Shown here one piece after another: positions 45,632-55,203 of a stretch of 64,000 bases of DNA (the first letter of the stretch is position 1; each line of letters begins with the position of its first letter). The DNA comes from Candidatus Cloacimonetes bacterium 4572_55 (GTDB lineage: Bacteria; 4572-55): NCBI GenBank assembly GCA_002084765.1, contig NBMB01000015.1:36028-100027 (forward strand). Reading direction: 5' to 3'. Made by a program: the position numbers and the translations under genes. Under the pieces are notes generated by a model. The model worked only from the letters and a program-made list of their open reading frames with translations. It had not been told where the DNA came from and made no database searches.

Positions 45632-48600
45632 AAGCTCGGGTCAGACCGCGCAGGCCAGAACTTTTGAATGTCTCGCCCCCGCCCCCGACGATTATCCGAT
45701 AGATATTCAAGCGCCGGTCGAAAACGGCTTCCAATTTCCCGAAATGCCGATCACCTGGTTAGACAAAATGGTCTTGACCGGAAATGATGACATTCAGGGC
45801 GGCAAACGCTATTACGCTTATAATCTCCAGATCACCCGCGACGATGGTCAAACCTGGGGTGAACTGACTACAAAGACCGGTTACGGCGACATCGACATGG
45901 TCATCAACATCACGGCTCAGGTGCAAGCGCCCTACTCCGATGAGCAGGCAAAAATCCGAATTACCGATCTTGTGCGCCCCAATCGTTCGGTTGAGAGCGG
46001 CACGTTTACCATATTAAACGACCCAACCGGCAATATTGTAGTGGATAAAATTTGGGATTACAGCTATCCCGAACGCTACGGCAATCCGTCCGGAGTCGCG
46101 GCAGACGGCGTGGGCCGAATCTATTTGAAGCTGTATGAGCAGGAGGCTTCCGGCGTGGCCATCACCTCGGTTGAAGCTGAATTGAGCGGCGATGTGGGCA
46201 CAGAGGCCAGGGTTCTGGGCAAGCTCATGCCGGCTACTGTTACCAATCAATACAGCATGGAGGCAAATGACGCCGATGAAATTGAGATAACCGTCACCCA
46301 GGCCGGTCAGGATAATGCCTTCTGGTTCTGGTATGTGGCTCCTGATGATTTCGAAGATCCGGATGTCGGCATTCATACGATTACCGCGACTTTTACCGTG
46401 AATTTTGAAGATGACACGTATCAGGAAATTACCGAGCCGATAACGATTGTCCGACCGCCGTTGGTCTTGGTGCATGGGTTGGGCGGTAACCCGTCAACCT
46501 GGGATAACTTTTCTCTGACTGGCGTTCCCGGTGATAGCTGGAGAAATGAGTATCGATATGAGATCATTCGGGTGCTCAAGATGGAACCAGCCGACCGGTT
46601 TGAGTGGAACGCAATAAAACTGCTCAGTGTTGGCGCGGGAAATGTGACTGTGCCGACAGAGCATAATTCTCTGCCGTATGTAATTTATGAGATACGGGAA
46701 AACGGTTATGCCGCCAACCAGGTGGAATATATCTGTCACAGCATGGGCGGCAGTATTTTGCGCACAGCGGTTAATTTTGCCAACGGCGACACCTATTATG
46801 GCCGGTATGGCGTTCCGTTTAAAAATTATGAAAAAGGATATGTCAATCGGGCAATTACCCTCGACACGCCGCATAACGGCTCTCCGCTGGCGGGATTGTT
46901 AAGCGATATTGTGGGGGAAATAAATGCAGACTTTAGGTTGCGTAATTTGCTTTACGCTAAGTGGTTTCTTAATATTGGATCAAGCGATGAGGCTAAATAC
47001 CCATATCACAAATTACCTTTTACCTGGTTTGTTCCTGTCGATGGCCCTGGCGATTTCAAGCTAACCGGAGCCGTGAAGAATTTACAATTAGACGAATCGG
47101 CCGGGGGTGTCATTTTTCCCATGACGGATGTGCCAACCCATTTAATTGTCGGCGACCTGATTCCGGGCGATCAATCGGGTTTGCCCGATATTCCCCCGGA
47201 GGTTTGGGAAACGCTTGCCGCCGCAGAGGATTTTCTGGACTTTTTTGACGAATTAACCCCTGTTCTTTTCACACTGGTGCCTGATAATTTAGAAGATGAT
47301 TTTGAAAATAATTTGGATGAAGTGAATTATGCTAAGAAAGTCATTACCAAGATCAAACTGGCCTTGCAGATCTATTCAACAGCCTCATTTCTTGCGGAGA
47401 GCGATGTTATTGTCAGCGTGGAAAGTCAGTTGGCCGGACAGACCAGAACCCCATTGAGTGCCACCATTTTTGATTGGACCACGCATACGCCTTTGCTGTT
47501 TTTTGATAGCATCACCGCGAATCTGGAAGTGAATGAAAAAGCTAATTATCTGTTGAACAGGAAGATCAATAGTCCTCAGTTTAACCCGATCCCGGCCAAT
47601 ACGTCCACCCATATCCGATCGATACCAGTAAGAACGCCAAAAACCCTGACCGTTCGTGACGATTCGACTACGATTCAAATCCTGTCACCGGCAGATGGTT
47701 CAGCCTTATTTGTCGATGATGAATTGTCGATTCGGGTTAGTGTGCCGGATATGGTGGATCTGAAATATATCGACATACGATTTCAAAAGCGTTCATACAC
47801 AACAACGGACAGTGATACGATTTTTGCGGTCAATATCCCCATAAACGGCAATGTTCTTGGCGAGCAGATAATCGAAGCCACTGCTTTTTATGATGATGGC
47901 GATGGGGTCGCGATTGCGACGCACGCCGTTTCCGTGCAAGTCGAGACAAATTCGCCAGCTGAGCACCTCATTGTCGAACCTTTTGCCATGCGTCTGGATC
48001 AGGGCGAGACAAGCTACCCAGATTATCGGGTTGCTTTCGATAGTTTTGTGACCACGCTTTCTTATGGAAATTCGGAAATAACAGGCTACGTCGAAGACCC
48101 TTCGATTGCAATGTTTGACGCTGAACTTAGCGCCATCACCGGTCTGGTCCAGGGCGATACACGAGCCATCATCTCCTATCAAGGCGTGTCTGATACGATA
48201 TACATTGCAGTCAGCGCGTCCTCTGTTCCCACTGAGCCAACGCTATTTGTCACGCCGGCTGTGCAGGAAATCCCGTCAAGTAGCGGCACGATCAGCTTTG
48301 CCATCTACAATACCGGGTCCGGCGATATGAACTGGACAGCGGAGTCCGACGATTCCTGGTTGACCATTAGCAGCGGTAGTTCCGGGGTCAATGACGGCGA
48401 GATAGCAGTTGATTATGCAATGAATAATGGCGACGCACGCACCGGCGCAATTACGATTACCTCGCCTGATGCGGTCAACAGCCCGATTACGGTTGAGATT
48501 CAACAAGCTATGGCTGGCGACATAAACGGCGACGGTGAAATCGCACACGAAGATGTGACGCTCATGCTCAATGCTGTGCTTGGGCAGGGTGATTTGACCG

Positions 48601-48689
48601 GGGCGCAGTTTCTGGCCGCGGATGTGAATGGCGATGGCGTTTTGGATATTACGGATATTGTTGGAATTGTGAGTTTGATGGTTGACTGA
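45414..48689 (+). CDS. Secreted propeller/PKD/dockerin protein, segment 3 of 3 (hydrolase, BACON-like and dockerin)
   Basis: From about 45430 the frame reads an Ig-like segment (GYVQVGQSITITGSNYTPN), about 250 residues of beta-rich domains, and then an alpha/beta hydrolase of PGAP1/lipase type: oxyanion region PPLVLVHGLGGNPSTW, nucleophile elbow EYICHSMGGSILRT and RAITLDTPHNGSPLAG. C-terminal parts are a BACON-like domain (SSSGTISFAIYNTGSGDMNW) and a type I dockerin: two Ca-binding repeats, GDINGDGEIAHEDVTLMLNA and ADVNGDGVLDITDIVGIVSL. The dockerin implies docking to a cohesin elsewhere. Secreted through the signal peptide of segment 1 if the frames are joined. Confidence 0.85.
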   Translation: MTSCNRPNGYVQVGQSITITGSNYTPNGPVTLRIGGVYMDMISESLTATGSGTFSYAYTTEQIGIYTVDAVDESSGQTAQARTFECLAPAPDDYPIDIQAPVENGFQFPEMPITWLDKMVLTGNDDIQGGKRYYAYNLQITRDDGQTWGELTTKTGYGDIDMVINITAQVQAPYSDEQAKIRITDLVRPNRSVESGTFTILNDPTGNIVVDKIWDYSYPERYGNPSGVAADGVGRIYLKLYEQEASGVAITSVEAELSGDVGTEARVLGKLMPATVTNQYSMEANDADEIEITVTQAGQDNAFWFWYVAPDDFEDPDVGIHTITATFTVNFEDDTYQEITEPITIVRPPLVLVHGLGGNPSTWDNFSLTGVPGDSWRNEYRYEIIRVLKMEPADRFEWNAIKLLSVGAGNVTVPTEHNSLPYVIYEIRENGYAANQVEYICHSMGGSILRTAVNFANGDTYYGRYGVPFKNYEKGYVNRAITLDTPHNGSPLAGLLSDIVGEINADFRLRNLLYAKWFLNIGSSDEAKYPYHKLPFTWFVPVDGPGDFKLTGAVKNLQLDESAGGVIFPMTDVPTHLIVGDLIPGDQSGLPDIPPEVWETLAAAEDFLDFFDELTPVLFTLVPDNLEDDFENNLDEVNYAKKVITKIKLALQIYSTASFLAESDVIVSVESQLAGQTRTPLSATIFDWTTHTPLLFFDSITANLEVNEKANYLLNRKINSPQFNPIPANTSTHIRSIPVRTPKTLTVRDDSTTIQILSPADGSALFVDDELSIRVSVPDMVDLKYIDIRFQKRSYTTTDSDTIFAVNIPINGNVLGEQIIEATAFYDDGDGVAIATHAVSVQVETNSPAEHLIVEPFAMRLDQGETSYPDYRVAFDSFVTTLSYGNSEITGYVEDPSIAMFDAELSAITGLVQGDTRAIISYQGVSDTIYIAVSASSVPTEPTLFVTPAVQEIPSSSGTISFAIYNTGSGDMNWTAESDDSWLTISSGSSGVNDGEIAVDYAMNNGDARTGAITITSPDAVNSPITVEIQQAMAGDINGDGEIAHEDVTLMLNAVLGQGDLTGAQFLAADVNGDGVLDITDIVGIVSLMVD

Positions 48690-48690
48690 A

Positions 48691-48768
48691 GACCCCTGGG
48701 TTTTGACCTGACAAAATCGAAAAAATGTGAAAGATAACCCAGATCGGACAGATAAAACCCTGAGAATC
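48691..48768 (+). repeat. RAYT-associated element, copy E (78 bp, diverged)
   Basis: Begins 2 bases after the stop of the dockerin gene: gacccctggg, interior gacctgacaaaatcgaaaaa, then cccagatcggacagataaaa, end ccctgagaatc. The most diverged copy, still recognisable by order of blocks. So copies D and E bracket the propeller locus. Confidence 0.75.
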
Positions 48769-48774
48769 TGGGAT

Positions 48775-48804
48775 GGGCGTGGAGATCAGTCTCCGCGCCC
48801 TTTT
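48775..48804 (+). terminator. Intrinsic terminator of the propeller gene
   Basis: 11-bp stem (gggcgtggaga / tctccgcgccc, one G-T pair) with a TCAG loop, followed by TTTTCCTTTT. Confidence 0.9.
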
Positions 48805-48944
48805 CCTTTTGCTCCACGCCTGAGGATTGATGTTGACAGAAAGCAAGGCGTTGATTAATTTGCAATGTCCTACACGACATTGGGGGTCGTGTCGAAAAGT
48901 TTGAGCAAAATCCGTATATTTGAAACTCGAATAAAGGCGGAGCT

Positions 48945-49718
48945 ATGTCCCGTATCGCTAAAACCGAGGCTATCTCATTAAAAAATGTTTCGCTATCCGG
49001 TGCCAGTCGTTATATTATCGCATTGACTCGCGATTTCGGAAAAGTGACGCTTGTTGCAAAAGGAATCAAAAAGCCAAAGAGTCGTTTTGGCGCATGTCTG
49101 GAGCCTTTTGTCCTTTCCGAGGTCTTGTTTTATCATAAGGAAAATCGTGAGACTCACTATATTTCGCATTGCGACATCATCGAATCTTTTAGTAATCTGC
49201 GTCGAGATTTGGAAAAGATACGCTTTGCTGCAGCCTCGGTTTCCGTAATCGACAAGGTTATCGACCATGAGGAAAAAAATAGCGTCCTATTTGATTTGGT
49301 ATTTTCCATCTTAACTGAATTGAATCGATCCGAAGAGTCTCAACTGTTTATTTTGTATCTGGCATTTTTGACCAAACTTGCCGCGCTGCTTGGATTTCAG
49401 CCGATTTTAGATCGATGTCTCAGATGTGGCGCATTGGCGGAGGAGCGAACGCATCCATATTTCTCCATCGTGGAAGGAGGCTTGATCTGTTCCGGGTGCG
49501 AGATCGTCGCTTCCAAAGATCGCATAAATTACAAAAGGATCACCCCAGAAATTAGGGAGATCTTGTATCAATTTCTCACTGAAAAATTTTATAAAAATAA
49601 AAGAAGAATTCTGACGGATTCCTCTCTGGAACAGTTGCATATCTTATTAAAAATGTATCTCGAATATCATACTGATAAACGTATTCCGCCAATTTCAGAA
49701 TCGTATTTAATTATATAA
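48945..49718 (+). CDS. recO: DNA repair protein RecO
   Basis: RecFOR pathway mediator that loads RecA and anneals strands. N-terminal OB-fold (KTEAISLKNVSLSGASRYII, then KVTLVAKGIKKPKSRFGACL), helical middle, and zinc finger CLRCGALAEERTHPYF to LICSGC. 257 residues, typical. GGAG site upstream. Followed within 22 bases by the NtrC-type regulator on the same strand. Confidence 0.94.
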   Translation: MSRIAKTEAISLKNVSLSGASRYIIALTRDFGKVTLVAKGIKKPKSRFGACLEPFVLSEVLFYHKENRETHYISHCDIIESFSNLRRDLEKIRFAAASVSVIDKVIDHEEKNSVLFDLVFSILTELNRSEESQLFILYLAFLTKLAALLGFQPILDRCLRCGALAEERTHPYFSIVEGGLICSGCEIVASKDRINYKRITPEIREILYQFLTEKFYKNKRRILTDSSLEQLHILLKMYLEYHTDKRIPPISESYLII

Positions 49719-49739
49719 CTTTAACAACAAGAGGCTATT

Positions 49740-51095
49740 ATGGTGAGAACAAAAATTTTGGTTGTCGATGACGAAGAAAGTCTATGCGAAATGTTGAGCA
49801 TAATGCTCCATAAAGAGGGTTATGAGGTTCATACCTGTTTATCTGGAACTGAGGCATTGAAGAAGATGGAAAAGAGCGTCTATCCTGCGGTGATCGCCGA
49901 CATCAACATGCCGAATAGCATATCGGGTCTTGATCTATTGGCCGCGATCAAAGAACGGGGGTATCATTCTCAGGTGATTATGATGACAGCTTTTGCATCA
50001 TTAGAAAGCGCAATAAGCGCGCTGAATAGCGGAGCTTTTGCTTATATCACTAAACCATTTAAAATTGATGAAGTGAAGGCATATATCAAACGCGCGTTGG
50101 ATCATCAATTCCTTCGGGAAGAAAACCGATTTCTGAAAAAACAACTAAACTCCAAATTAGAGGCTCGCCCCATTATCGGTAATAGCGGACCGATCAAGAA
50201 AATCTTCGAGATGATCAAGCAGGTCGCTCATACCGATAGCGTCATCCTGATTAGAGGCGAGAGCGGAACCGGCAAAGAGCTAATCGCCCGAGAAATTCAT
50301 CGTCAAAGCTCCAGATCGAGCAAAAAATTTATCAGTGTCAATTGCGGCGCATTGACCGAGACCCTTTTGGAAAGCGAACTTTTCGGGCATGTCAAGGGCG
50401 CGTTTACCGGAGCTATTCGAGAAAAAAAAGGGCTTTTTGCCGAGGCGGAAGAAGGAACTTTTTTCTTGGATGAGATCGGAGAAATTTCCCTCTCGACTCA
50501 AGTGAAGCTGCTGCGCGTGTTGCAAGAGTTGGAGGTGATACCAGTCGGTAGCGTCCAGGCGCAACCGATAGATGCTCGTCTGATCGCCGCGACGAACGCC
50601 GACTTGGAAAACTTAATTAGATTGGGCAAATTTCGACAGGACCTTTTCTATCGACTGAGCGTGATTCCGATAGACGTGCCGCCGCTGAGGGGCAGAAAAG
50701 AGGATATTGTGTTGTTATGCGATCATTTTTTGAAGAAACATAGTAATGGAAGAAAGAGCGTTTCCAAAGAGGTGATAGAACGTTTTCAAAATTACGAATG
50801 GCCTGGCAATGTCAGAGAGTTGGAGAATCTGATCGAACGTCTGGTCGTATTGACAAAAAAAAATGAGATATGCTTTGACGACATACCGAAAAAAATCTTT
50901 GCCAGCGCAGATGAAAGATTGTGTAGCGGTTCCAATCCTGTCAATCCGACAATGGAGACCGTGGAAAAAGCTTATATCTTTTGGGTTCTGAGTCAAACCA
51001 ACTGGCACAGAAACGAGGCCTCCCAGGTTTTGGGGATCGATCCATCCACTCTGAGCCGTAAGGTTTCTCGATATAAACTGGATCGACGCAGCTGA
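49740..51095 (+). CDS. Sigma-54-dependent response regulator (NtrC family)
   Basis: Receiver domain with phosphoacceptor Asp54 ([17 protein letters not shown]) and acidic pocket DDEE near residue 10; AAA+ domain with Walker [22 protein letters not shown] loop ([20 protein letters not shown]) and Walker [12 protein letters not shown]; Fis-type HTH at the C-terminus ([20 protein letters not shown]). 451 residues. No histidine kinase is adjacent, so it is orphan in this window. It would act with RpoN on -24/-12 promoters. Linked closely to recO (21-base gap). Confidence 0.94.
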   Translation: MVRTKILVVDDEESLCEMLSIMLHKEGYEVHTCLSGTEALKKMEKSVYPAVIADINMPNSISGLDLLAAIKERGYHSQVIMMTAFASLESAISALNSGAFAYITKPFKIDEVKAYIKRALDHQFLREENRFLKKQLNSKLEARPIIGNSGPIKKIFEMIKQVAHTDSVILIRGESGTGKELIAREIHRQSSRSSKKFISVNCGALTETLLESELFGHVKGAFTGAIREKKGLFAEAEEGTFFLDEIGEISLSTQVKLLRVLQELEVIPVGSVQAQPIDARLIAATNADLENLIRLGKFRQDLFYRLSVIPIDVPPLRGRKEDIVLLCDHFLKKHSNGRKSVSKEVIERFQNYEWPGNVRELENLIERLVVLTKKNEICFDDIPKKIFASADERLCSGSNPVNPTMETVEKAYIFWVLSQTNWHRNEASQVLGIDPSTLSRKVSRYKLDRRS

Positions 51096-51184
51096 CTGCC
51101 AGTTCCCCTGTTTTATTTGAGTAATCGAAACCTTTCTTTGCGCTCTCACGGGAGCGTCTTAAGAAACAACAAGGAGCGCGTTGT

Positions 51185-51850
51185 ATGAACATCGGTTTTA
51201 TCGACCATACGGACAGGTTCGACGACAAAAATGGTCGGCTGTTGAAGATCAGCCTGTACGCTTCGGCACCGATTCCGACGAAATATGGAGAATTTTTGGT
51301 CAATGTCTATCATAATAATCGGGATAAAAAAGAGCATTTGGCAATCGTAAAAGGAGAGGTTCGCCGTGAAAACGTTCCGGTTCGGATTCACTCGGAATGT
51401 CTGACAAGCGAAGTTTTGGGGTCTCTAAAATGTGATTGTAAGGAGCAGTTGGACTGGGCGTGTAATCACATTGCCAGGCAGGGTTTCGGAGTCGTCGTCT
51501 ATCTCCGGCAAGAGGGACGGGGTATTGGGCTGGGCAACAAAATCAGAGCGTATGCCTTGCAAGACGCGGGTCTCGATACGGTGGAGGCGAATCATCATCT
51601 GGGTTTCCCGAATGATCTCCGAACTTATGACGTCGCCGCGAAAATTTTAGAGCATCTGGGCGTCAAATCTGTTGATCTGATAACAAATAACCCTGAGAAA
51701 ATCGAAGGTCTCAGCTCTCAAAATACCATAATTTCCAGGCGCATACCCGTAATTATGGAGCCCAATCCGCATAATCTTTTCTACCTTGAAACAAAGCAGG
51801 AAAAATCCGGACACTTGCTGGAGACATCCAAAAAGAACATTGACAATTAA
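51185..51850 (+). CDS. ribA: GTP cyclohydrolase II
   Basis: First step of riboflavin synthesis from GTP. Zinc-binding Cys in RIHSECLTSEVLGSLKCDC, active-site VYLRQEGRGIGLGNKIRAYA, and TVEANHHLGFPNDLRTYDVA. 221 residues, standalone form with no ribB fusion. AAGGAG site upstream. Convergent with the tsaC gene that follows. Confidence 0.95.
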   Translation: MNIGFIDHTDRFDDKNGRLLKISLYASAPIPTKYGEFLVNVYHNNRDKKEHLAIVKGEVRRENVPVRIHSECLTSEVLGSLKCDCKEQLDWACNHIARQGFGVVVYLRQEGRGIGLGNKIRAYALQDAGLDTVEANHHLGFPNDLRTYDVAAKILEHLGVKSVDLITNNPEKIEGLSSQNTIISRRIPVIMEPNPHNLFYLETKQEKSGHLLETSKKNIDN

Positions 51851-51887
51851 ACCCTATCAGCGAAATCTGCGGACTCTTCGGATTATT

Positions 51888-52496
51888 CTATTCGAATAGC
51901 GAAACATCTCCCTTGCCTTCACGAAGTACAACTGGCTCGTTGGTCGTCAAGTCCACGACAGAGCTGGAGACGATCCCGGACAAACCGCTATCGATCACCA
52001 CTGCCACATCGTTTCTATAGAGGCGCTCGATTTCGCGTGGATCGTCCATAACCCTCCCGTTTCGGTCAATCACACTGGTGGACACAATAGGATGTCCCAG
52101 TCCCTCGACGATCCTCACCGCTACGAGACATTCTGGGATACGGATGCCAACGGTTTTTCGACGGGTCAACATCAGTCTGGGTGCTTTGCGTGATCCGGGC
52201 AGAACAAAGGTATAAGGACCGGGCAGCAGCCGACGCAAAATTCGAAACGCATAATTGGAGATTTCCGCGTACTCCGAGATATGCGACAGGTCAGAACAGA
52301 TAAAACTGACAGGGTGTGATTTTTTCAAACCCTTCAGTTGATAAATCCTTCCAATCGCTTTCTTATTCATCATGCTACAACCCATGCCATAGACCGTGTC
52401 AGTCGGATAGATCACGATTTTACCGTCGGATAGGGCACTCACGACCCTTTTGATACGATTTGCGGGCGGATGACCCGGATGAATAGGTAGTAACAT
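51888..52496 (-). CDS. tsaC: L-threonylcarbamoyladenylate synthase (Sua5/YciO/YrdC family)
   Basis: Makes the threonylcarbamoyl donor for t6A37 of tRNA. The YrdC pattern is seen: VVSALSDGKIVIYPTDTVYG, KAIGRIYQLKGLKKSHPVSF, GPYTFVLPGSRKAPR, and TVGIRIPECLVAVRIVEGLG. 202 residues, single domain. Could be the YciO paralogue; no way to tell by eye. Convergent with ribA. Confidence 0.88.
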   Translation of the reverse strand: MLLPIHPGHPPANRIKRVVSALSDGKIVIYPTDTVYGMGCSMMNKKAIGRIYQLKGLKKSHPVSFICSDLSHISEYAEISNYAFRILRRLLPGPYTFVLPGSRKAPRLMLTRRKTVGIRIPECLVAVRIVEGLGHPIVSTSVIDRNGRVMDDPREIERLYRNDVAVVIDSGLSGIVSSSVVDLTTNEPVVLREGKGDVSLFE

Positions 52497-52578
52497 AGCC
52501 GTTTTAATTCCCTTAATTTAGCCAAATAGACGCGATGTGAATCTATTTGGAATATAATCGGCTTTTTCATAAATACAA

Positions 52579-52606
52579 GCTATTTTCCGAGAAGTGGGAA
52601 AATAGC
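52579..52606. promoter_or_regulatory. Inverted repeat in the tsaC/orphan-gene divergent gap
   Basis: gctattttcc (52579-52588) and ggaaaatagc (52597-52606), 8-base centre. No T tract on either side. It sits about 83 bases 5' of tsaC and 75 bases 5' of the -35 at 52681, so an operator or a small hairpin are both possible. Confidence 0.4.
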
Positions 52607-52680
52607 GAGAGAGTTTAAACAGAATCGGTATTTTTCCGTCGATTTTTTCGGCTTATAACCTGCATAAAGCGTATTTTTTC

Positions 52681-52709
52681 TTGACAAAATTGCGCAAAAT
52701 TAATAAAAT
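52681..52709 (+). promoter_or_regulatory. Sigma-70 promoter for the 52728 gene
   Basis: TTGACA (52681-52686), 17-base spacer, TAAAAT (52704-52709). The start codon at 52728 follows 19 bases later, with a GAGGA within that stretch, so the leader is very short. Confidence 0.75.
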
Positions 52710-52727
52710 ATTGAGGACGGATAAAAA

Positions 52728-53810
52728 ATGAAAAGAAAATATATGAAATCTTCTCGAAGGAGTTCAAAAATTAGTCGACGATTGGAGATAAAATACGATA
52801 TTGACGGGCTATTAAAATGGCGCCGTCTGCCAGAATTTCGTCTGCAAGAGGGTGAGAAAGAGTTGGACAAACTCTTTAAAAAATATGGAAACGAACTCTT
52901 TGACGACATCATCAAAAGGATGGATGAGTGGGAAAAATCCGAGCATACCGCTTTGCTCTGGATTCTGTCCTATCTTGGCAATGAAAAGCTGATCGAAAAA
53001 CTTTGGGGTTATTTGGAACGTCCTAAAAAGTCGTTCAAACCTCGGCTCACTGCTTTGAGTTTATTGCAAGATATGGGCGAAGATATTCATCAGGAGCTGA
53101 AAAATATTCAGAATATTTCTCTGGATGTTGATAAGCTGGAAAGCATTATGTCGGAAAGTATCCACATCATGCTGGACACCCTGCATACGGCAAAAGGGTC
53201 GGATCAAATTCAGAATATTCTCTTCCAACTTTATGAAATGAAAGAGGAGTCGTTTGGAGGAGAAGAGTTTTTGCACTTTCTGATCGACGCCACTTCCGAC
53301 CGGATGGATGAACGGTCGGCAGACTTCCTTCTTGCTATGTCCCTGGTCCTACCCATCGAAAATGTCCGGAGAAAGGCGAAGGAGCACTTCCAAAAGCTTC
53401 GGTTCAAAGGCTATGAGCCGACCTCGCCTTATGTCTTGGCATTGGAGCAGAATCGGCTGTTCAAAGTCTATTACGAGAGGGAAAAAGAGGGCAATACCAC
53501 GCAATTATCACTTGCCTGGGAGCGGGAAAACGATCTGTTGCAGGTCTATGTTTTTCTTCTGGATTCTACCGATATTTTGGACTTCTTTGTCACCCAAAAT
53601 ATTTCGAAAAATCGATTTGAAAAAGAATTTTTTCAAGATATAGAAGAATCGAAATCGACTGTGATGGAGTTCCCTACGGAAAGCGCGGTTCACTTAATAA
53701 AAGAGTATTTTAGTCCTGTCAATACACAAAAGCAGAACCTTCCGGAATCGCTGTTCCGTTTTTCTCATGTACTCCAATCCACTATTGACGATATTGCCGA
53801 AACTGCATAG
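52728..53810 (+). CDS. Uncharacterised helical protein (HEAT-like?)
   Basis: 360 residues, highly charged, no signal peptide or membrane helix. A short basic N-terminus (KRKYMKSSRRSSKISRRLEI) precedes paired helices such as HTALLWILSYLGNEKLIEKL and RLTALSLLQDMGEDIHQELK that look like HEAT or Armadillo units, an inference from the helix spacing. No catalytic motif is recognised. It has its own strong promoter and a tight leader; the convergent gene that follows is unrelated. Confidence 0.7.
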   Translation: MKRKYMKSSRRSSKISRRLEIKYDIDGLLKWRRLPEFRLQEGEKELDKLFKKYGNELFDDIIKRMDEWEKSEHTALLWILSYLGNEKLIEKLWGYLERPKKSFKPRLTALSLLQDMGEDIHQELKNIQNISLDVDKLESIMSESIHIMLDTLHTAKGSDQIQNILFQLYEMKEESFGGEEFLHFLIDATSDRMDERSADFLLAMSLVLPIENVRRKAKEHFQKLRFKGYEPTSPYVLALEQNRLFKVYYEREKEGNTTQLSLAWERENDLLQVYVFLLDSTDILDFFVTQNISKNRFEKEFFQDIEESKSTVMEFPTESAVHLIKEYFSPVNTQKQNLPESLFRFSHVLQSTIDDIAETA

Positions 53811-53914
53811 GCGACGCTTTTATTCTTTCTAATACATTTTTCATGTTAAGTCCAACAATACGTCAATTTAGAAAAATCACACTCATTTTAAGTTTTTAGA
53901 GGGGGACCCATCTC

Positions 53915-55057
53915 TTATTTCAAATTTTTATGAACATTATGAAGCGTCCAGAACAACTCGTTGAAACTGAAGCTGCTGGAAGCCCCAAACGTCCCTTTAG
54001 CAGGCGTCATAAAACCCGATTCTGTGACGAACATAATCCCATTAAAAGCGGGATGAAGCGGGGGAACATCATAGAAAGGCGATTCTTTTAGGTCGCTATA
54101 TTTCTCTAAAAGGCTTTCGTCTTTATTCATATTGGCGAAAGCGATCATCAGAAATTGCGCCAAATCTCCCTTTGTCGCCTTTTCATCCGGATTGAACATA
54201 CCGTTGGGGGGCAGCGCAAGCATCTTGCTCTCTACAGCCTTTTGAATAGCGTCTTTTGCCCAGGCATTGCCAATGTCTTGAATCTCGCGCATCATCTCTT
54301 TATCCAGACGCATTTTGTATATTTTATCCGACGGCAACTCGTTGTGCAAAATCGCGGACAACTCCTGACGGGTGATCACATCTTTACCGATGATCGACTC
54401 ATAGTCCGCGCCGAGTTTTTTCTGCTTGATCATTGTAGCTTTGTTCTCATTCCACAAGACAATTGCTTTCTCTTTATAGTCGTCTGAGATATCGTCGCTC
54501 TCACGCATTTTGGAAAAGATGCCGTCAGCCTCGTCATATTTCCCCTCTTTCTGATAGGCAAGTCCTTTGAAATAGGTTGCTTCAGAATGGAAATCTTTTG
54601 TGCGGTTTTCCAAGCGATCCACAATGCCGCTTTCCTCAGTCAATTCCAGTCCCAACGCTGTATCGAAATTCTTGTGCGCCTCGGCGAAATTTCCTTCTTT
54701 CATAGCAATTTTTGCCAATCCGATATATGAGGGAATCCAGTTTGAATATTTTGCCAATGCCAGTTGAAATTGAGTCTTGGCAGATGTATAATCTTCTATT
54801 TTGCAATAGTACATCCCCAATCCTTCTAACGCTGGGGCAAATGTCGGATCCAGGCATAACGCCCGATCAAATTCAACTTTCGCAGACTCCGCGTCGCCCC
54901 CTTTTTCAAGAGTTCGACGTCCTCCAAAATAGTGATTTTCGGGCGTGTCATGGATATCGGCTGGCTTGCACACTTTTGCGCCGCCGCCGCAACCGATAAA
55001 AGAAGTTAAAAAACAGATGCTCGCAAAAATCATCATCAACACGATCGCCTTACGCAT
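53915..55057 (-). CDS. TPR lipoprotein with C-terminal SLH-like domain
   Basis: 380 residues. Lipoprotein signal (VLMMIFASICFLTSFIGC), lipobox FIGC. Three or four TPR units (SAKVEFDRALCLDPTFAPAL, SAKTQFQLALAKYSNWIPSY). The C-terminal 150 residues contain SLH-like stretches (DIGNAWAKDAIQKAVESKML, PDEKATKGDLAQFLMIAFAN) that may bind cell-wall or outer-membrane polymers. Anchor in the outer membrane or inner leaflet with TPR-based assembly is inferred. Lies just downstream of tRNA-Gly, same strand. Confidence 0.82.
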   Translation of the reverse strand: MRKAIVLMMIFASICFLTSFIGCGGGAKVCKPADIHDTPENHYFGGRRTLEKGGDAESAKVEFDRALCLDPTFAPALEGLGMYYCKIEDYTSAKTQFQLALAKYSNWIPSYIGLAKIAMKEGNFAEAHKNFDTALGLELTEESGIVDRLENRTKDFHSEATYFKGLAYQKEGKYDEADGIFSKMRESDDISDDYKEKAIVLWNENKATMIKQKKLGADYESIIGKDVITRQELSAILHNELPSDKIYKMRLDKEMMREIQDIGNAWAKDAIQKAVESKMLALPPNGMFNPDEKATKGDLAQFLMIAFANMNKDESLLEKYSDLKESPFYDVPPLHPAFNGIMFVTESGFMTPAKGTFGASSSFSFNELFWTLHNVHKNLK

Positions 55058-55121
55058 GAACCCTCCTCGGTTCTAATTAAAATTTGGTTACATTTTTTTT
55101 AGCGTTGTCACATTAAAATTT

Positions 55122-55196
55122 GGAGCGGGCAACGGGACTCGAACCCGCGACCCTCAGCTTGGGAAGCTGATGCTCTACCAACTGAGCTACGCCCGC
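55122..55196 (-). tRNA. tRNA-Gly (anticodon CCC)
   Basis: 75-base cloverleaf on the minus strand: acceptor GCGGGCG pairs with TGCCCGC, D-arm GCTCAGTTGGTAGAGC, anticodon stem-loop TCAGC-TTCCCAA-GCTGA (anticodon CCC), T-arm with GGTTCGAGTCC. The 3' CCA is encoded (55122-55124). It follows frr by only 7 bases on the same strand and precedes the lipoprotein gene. Confidence 0.95.
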
Positions 55197-55203
55197 CCCG
55201 ATA

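Noticed and set aside
36596-48768. Repeats mistaken for a CRISPR array
   Set aside because: Copies are far apart, unequal in spacing, have inverted ends and no cas genes nearby. They fit REP-like elements of a RAYT.
39403-48880. Long minus-strand frames opposite the propeller locus
   Set aside because: Antisense to a clearly coding repeat protein; their composition mirrors the blades and they lack ribosome sites and homology.
48872-48892. Hairpin acacgac/gtcgtgt before recO
   Set aside because: 7-bp stem without T run and with an alternative pairing (caatgt/acattg); too weak to call.
53815-53914. Terminator between the helical protein gene and the TPR/SLH lipoprotein gene
   Set aside because: No stem of more than a few pairs was seen; none is reported.
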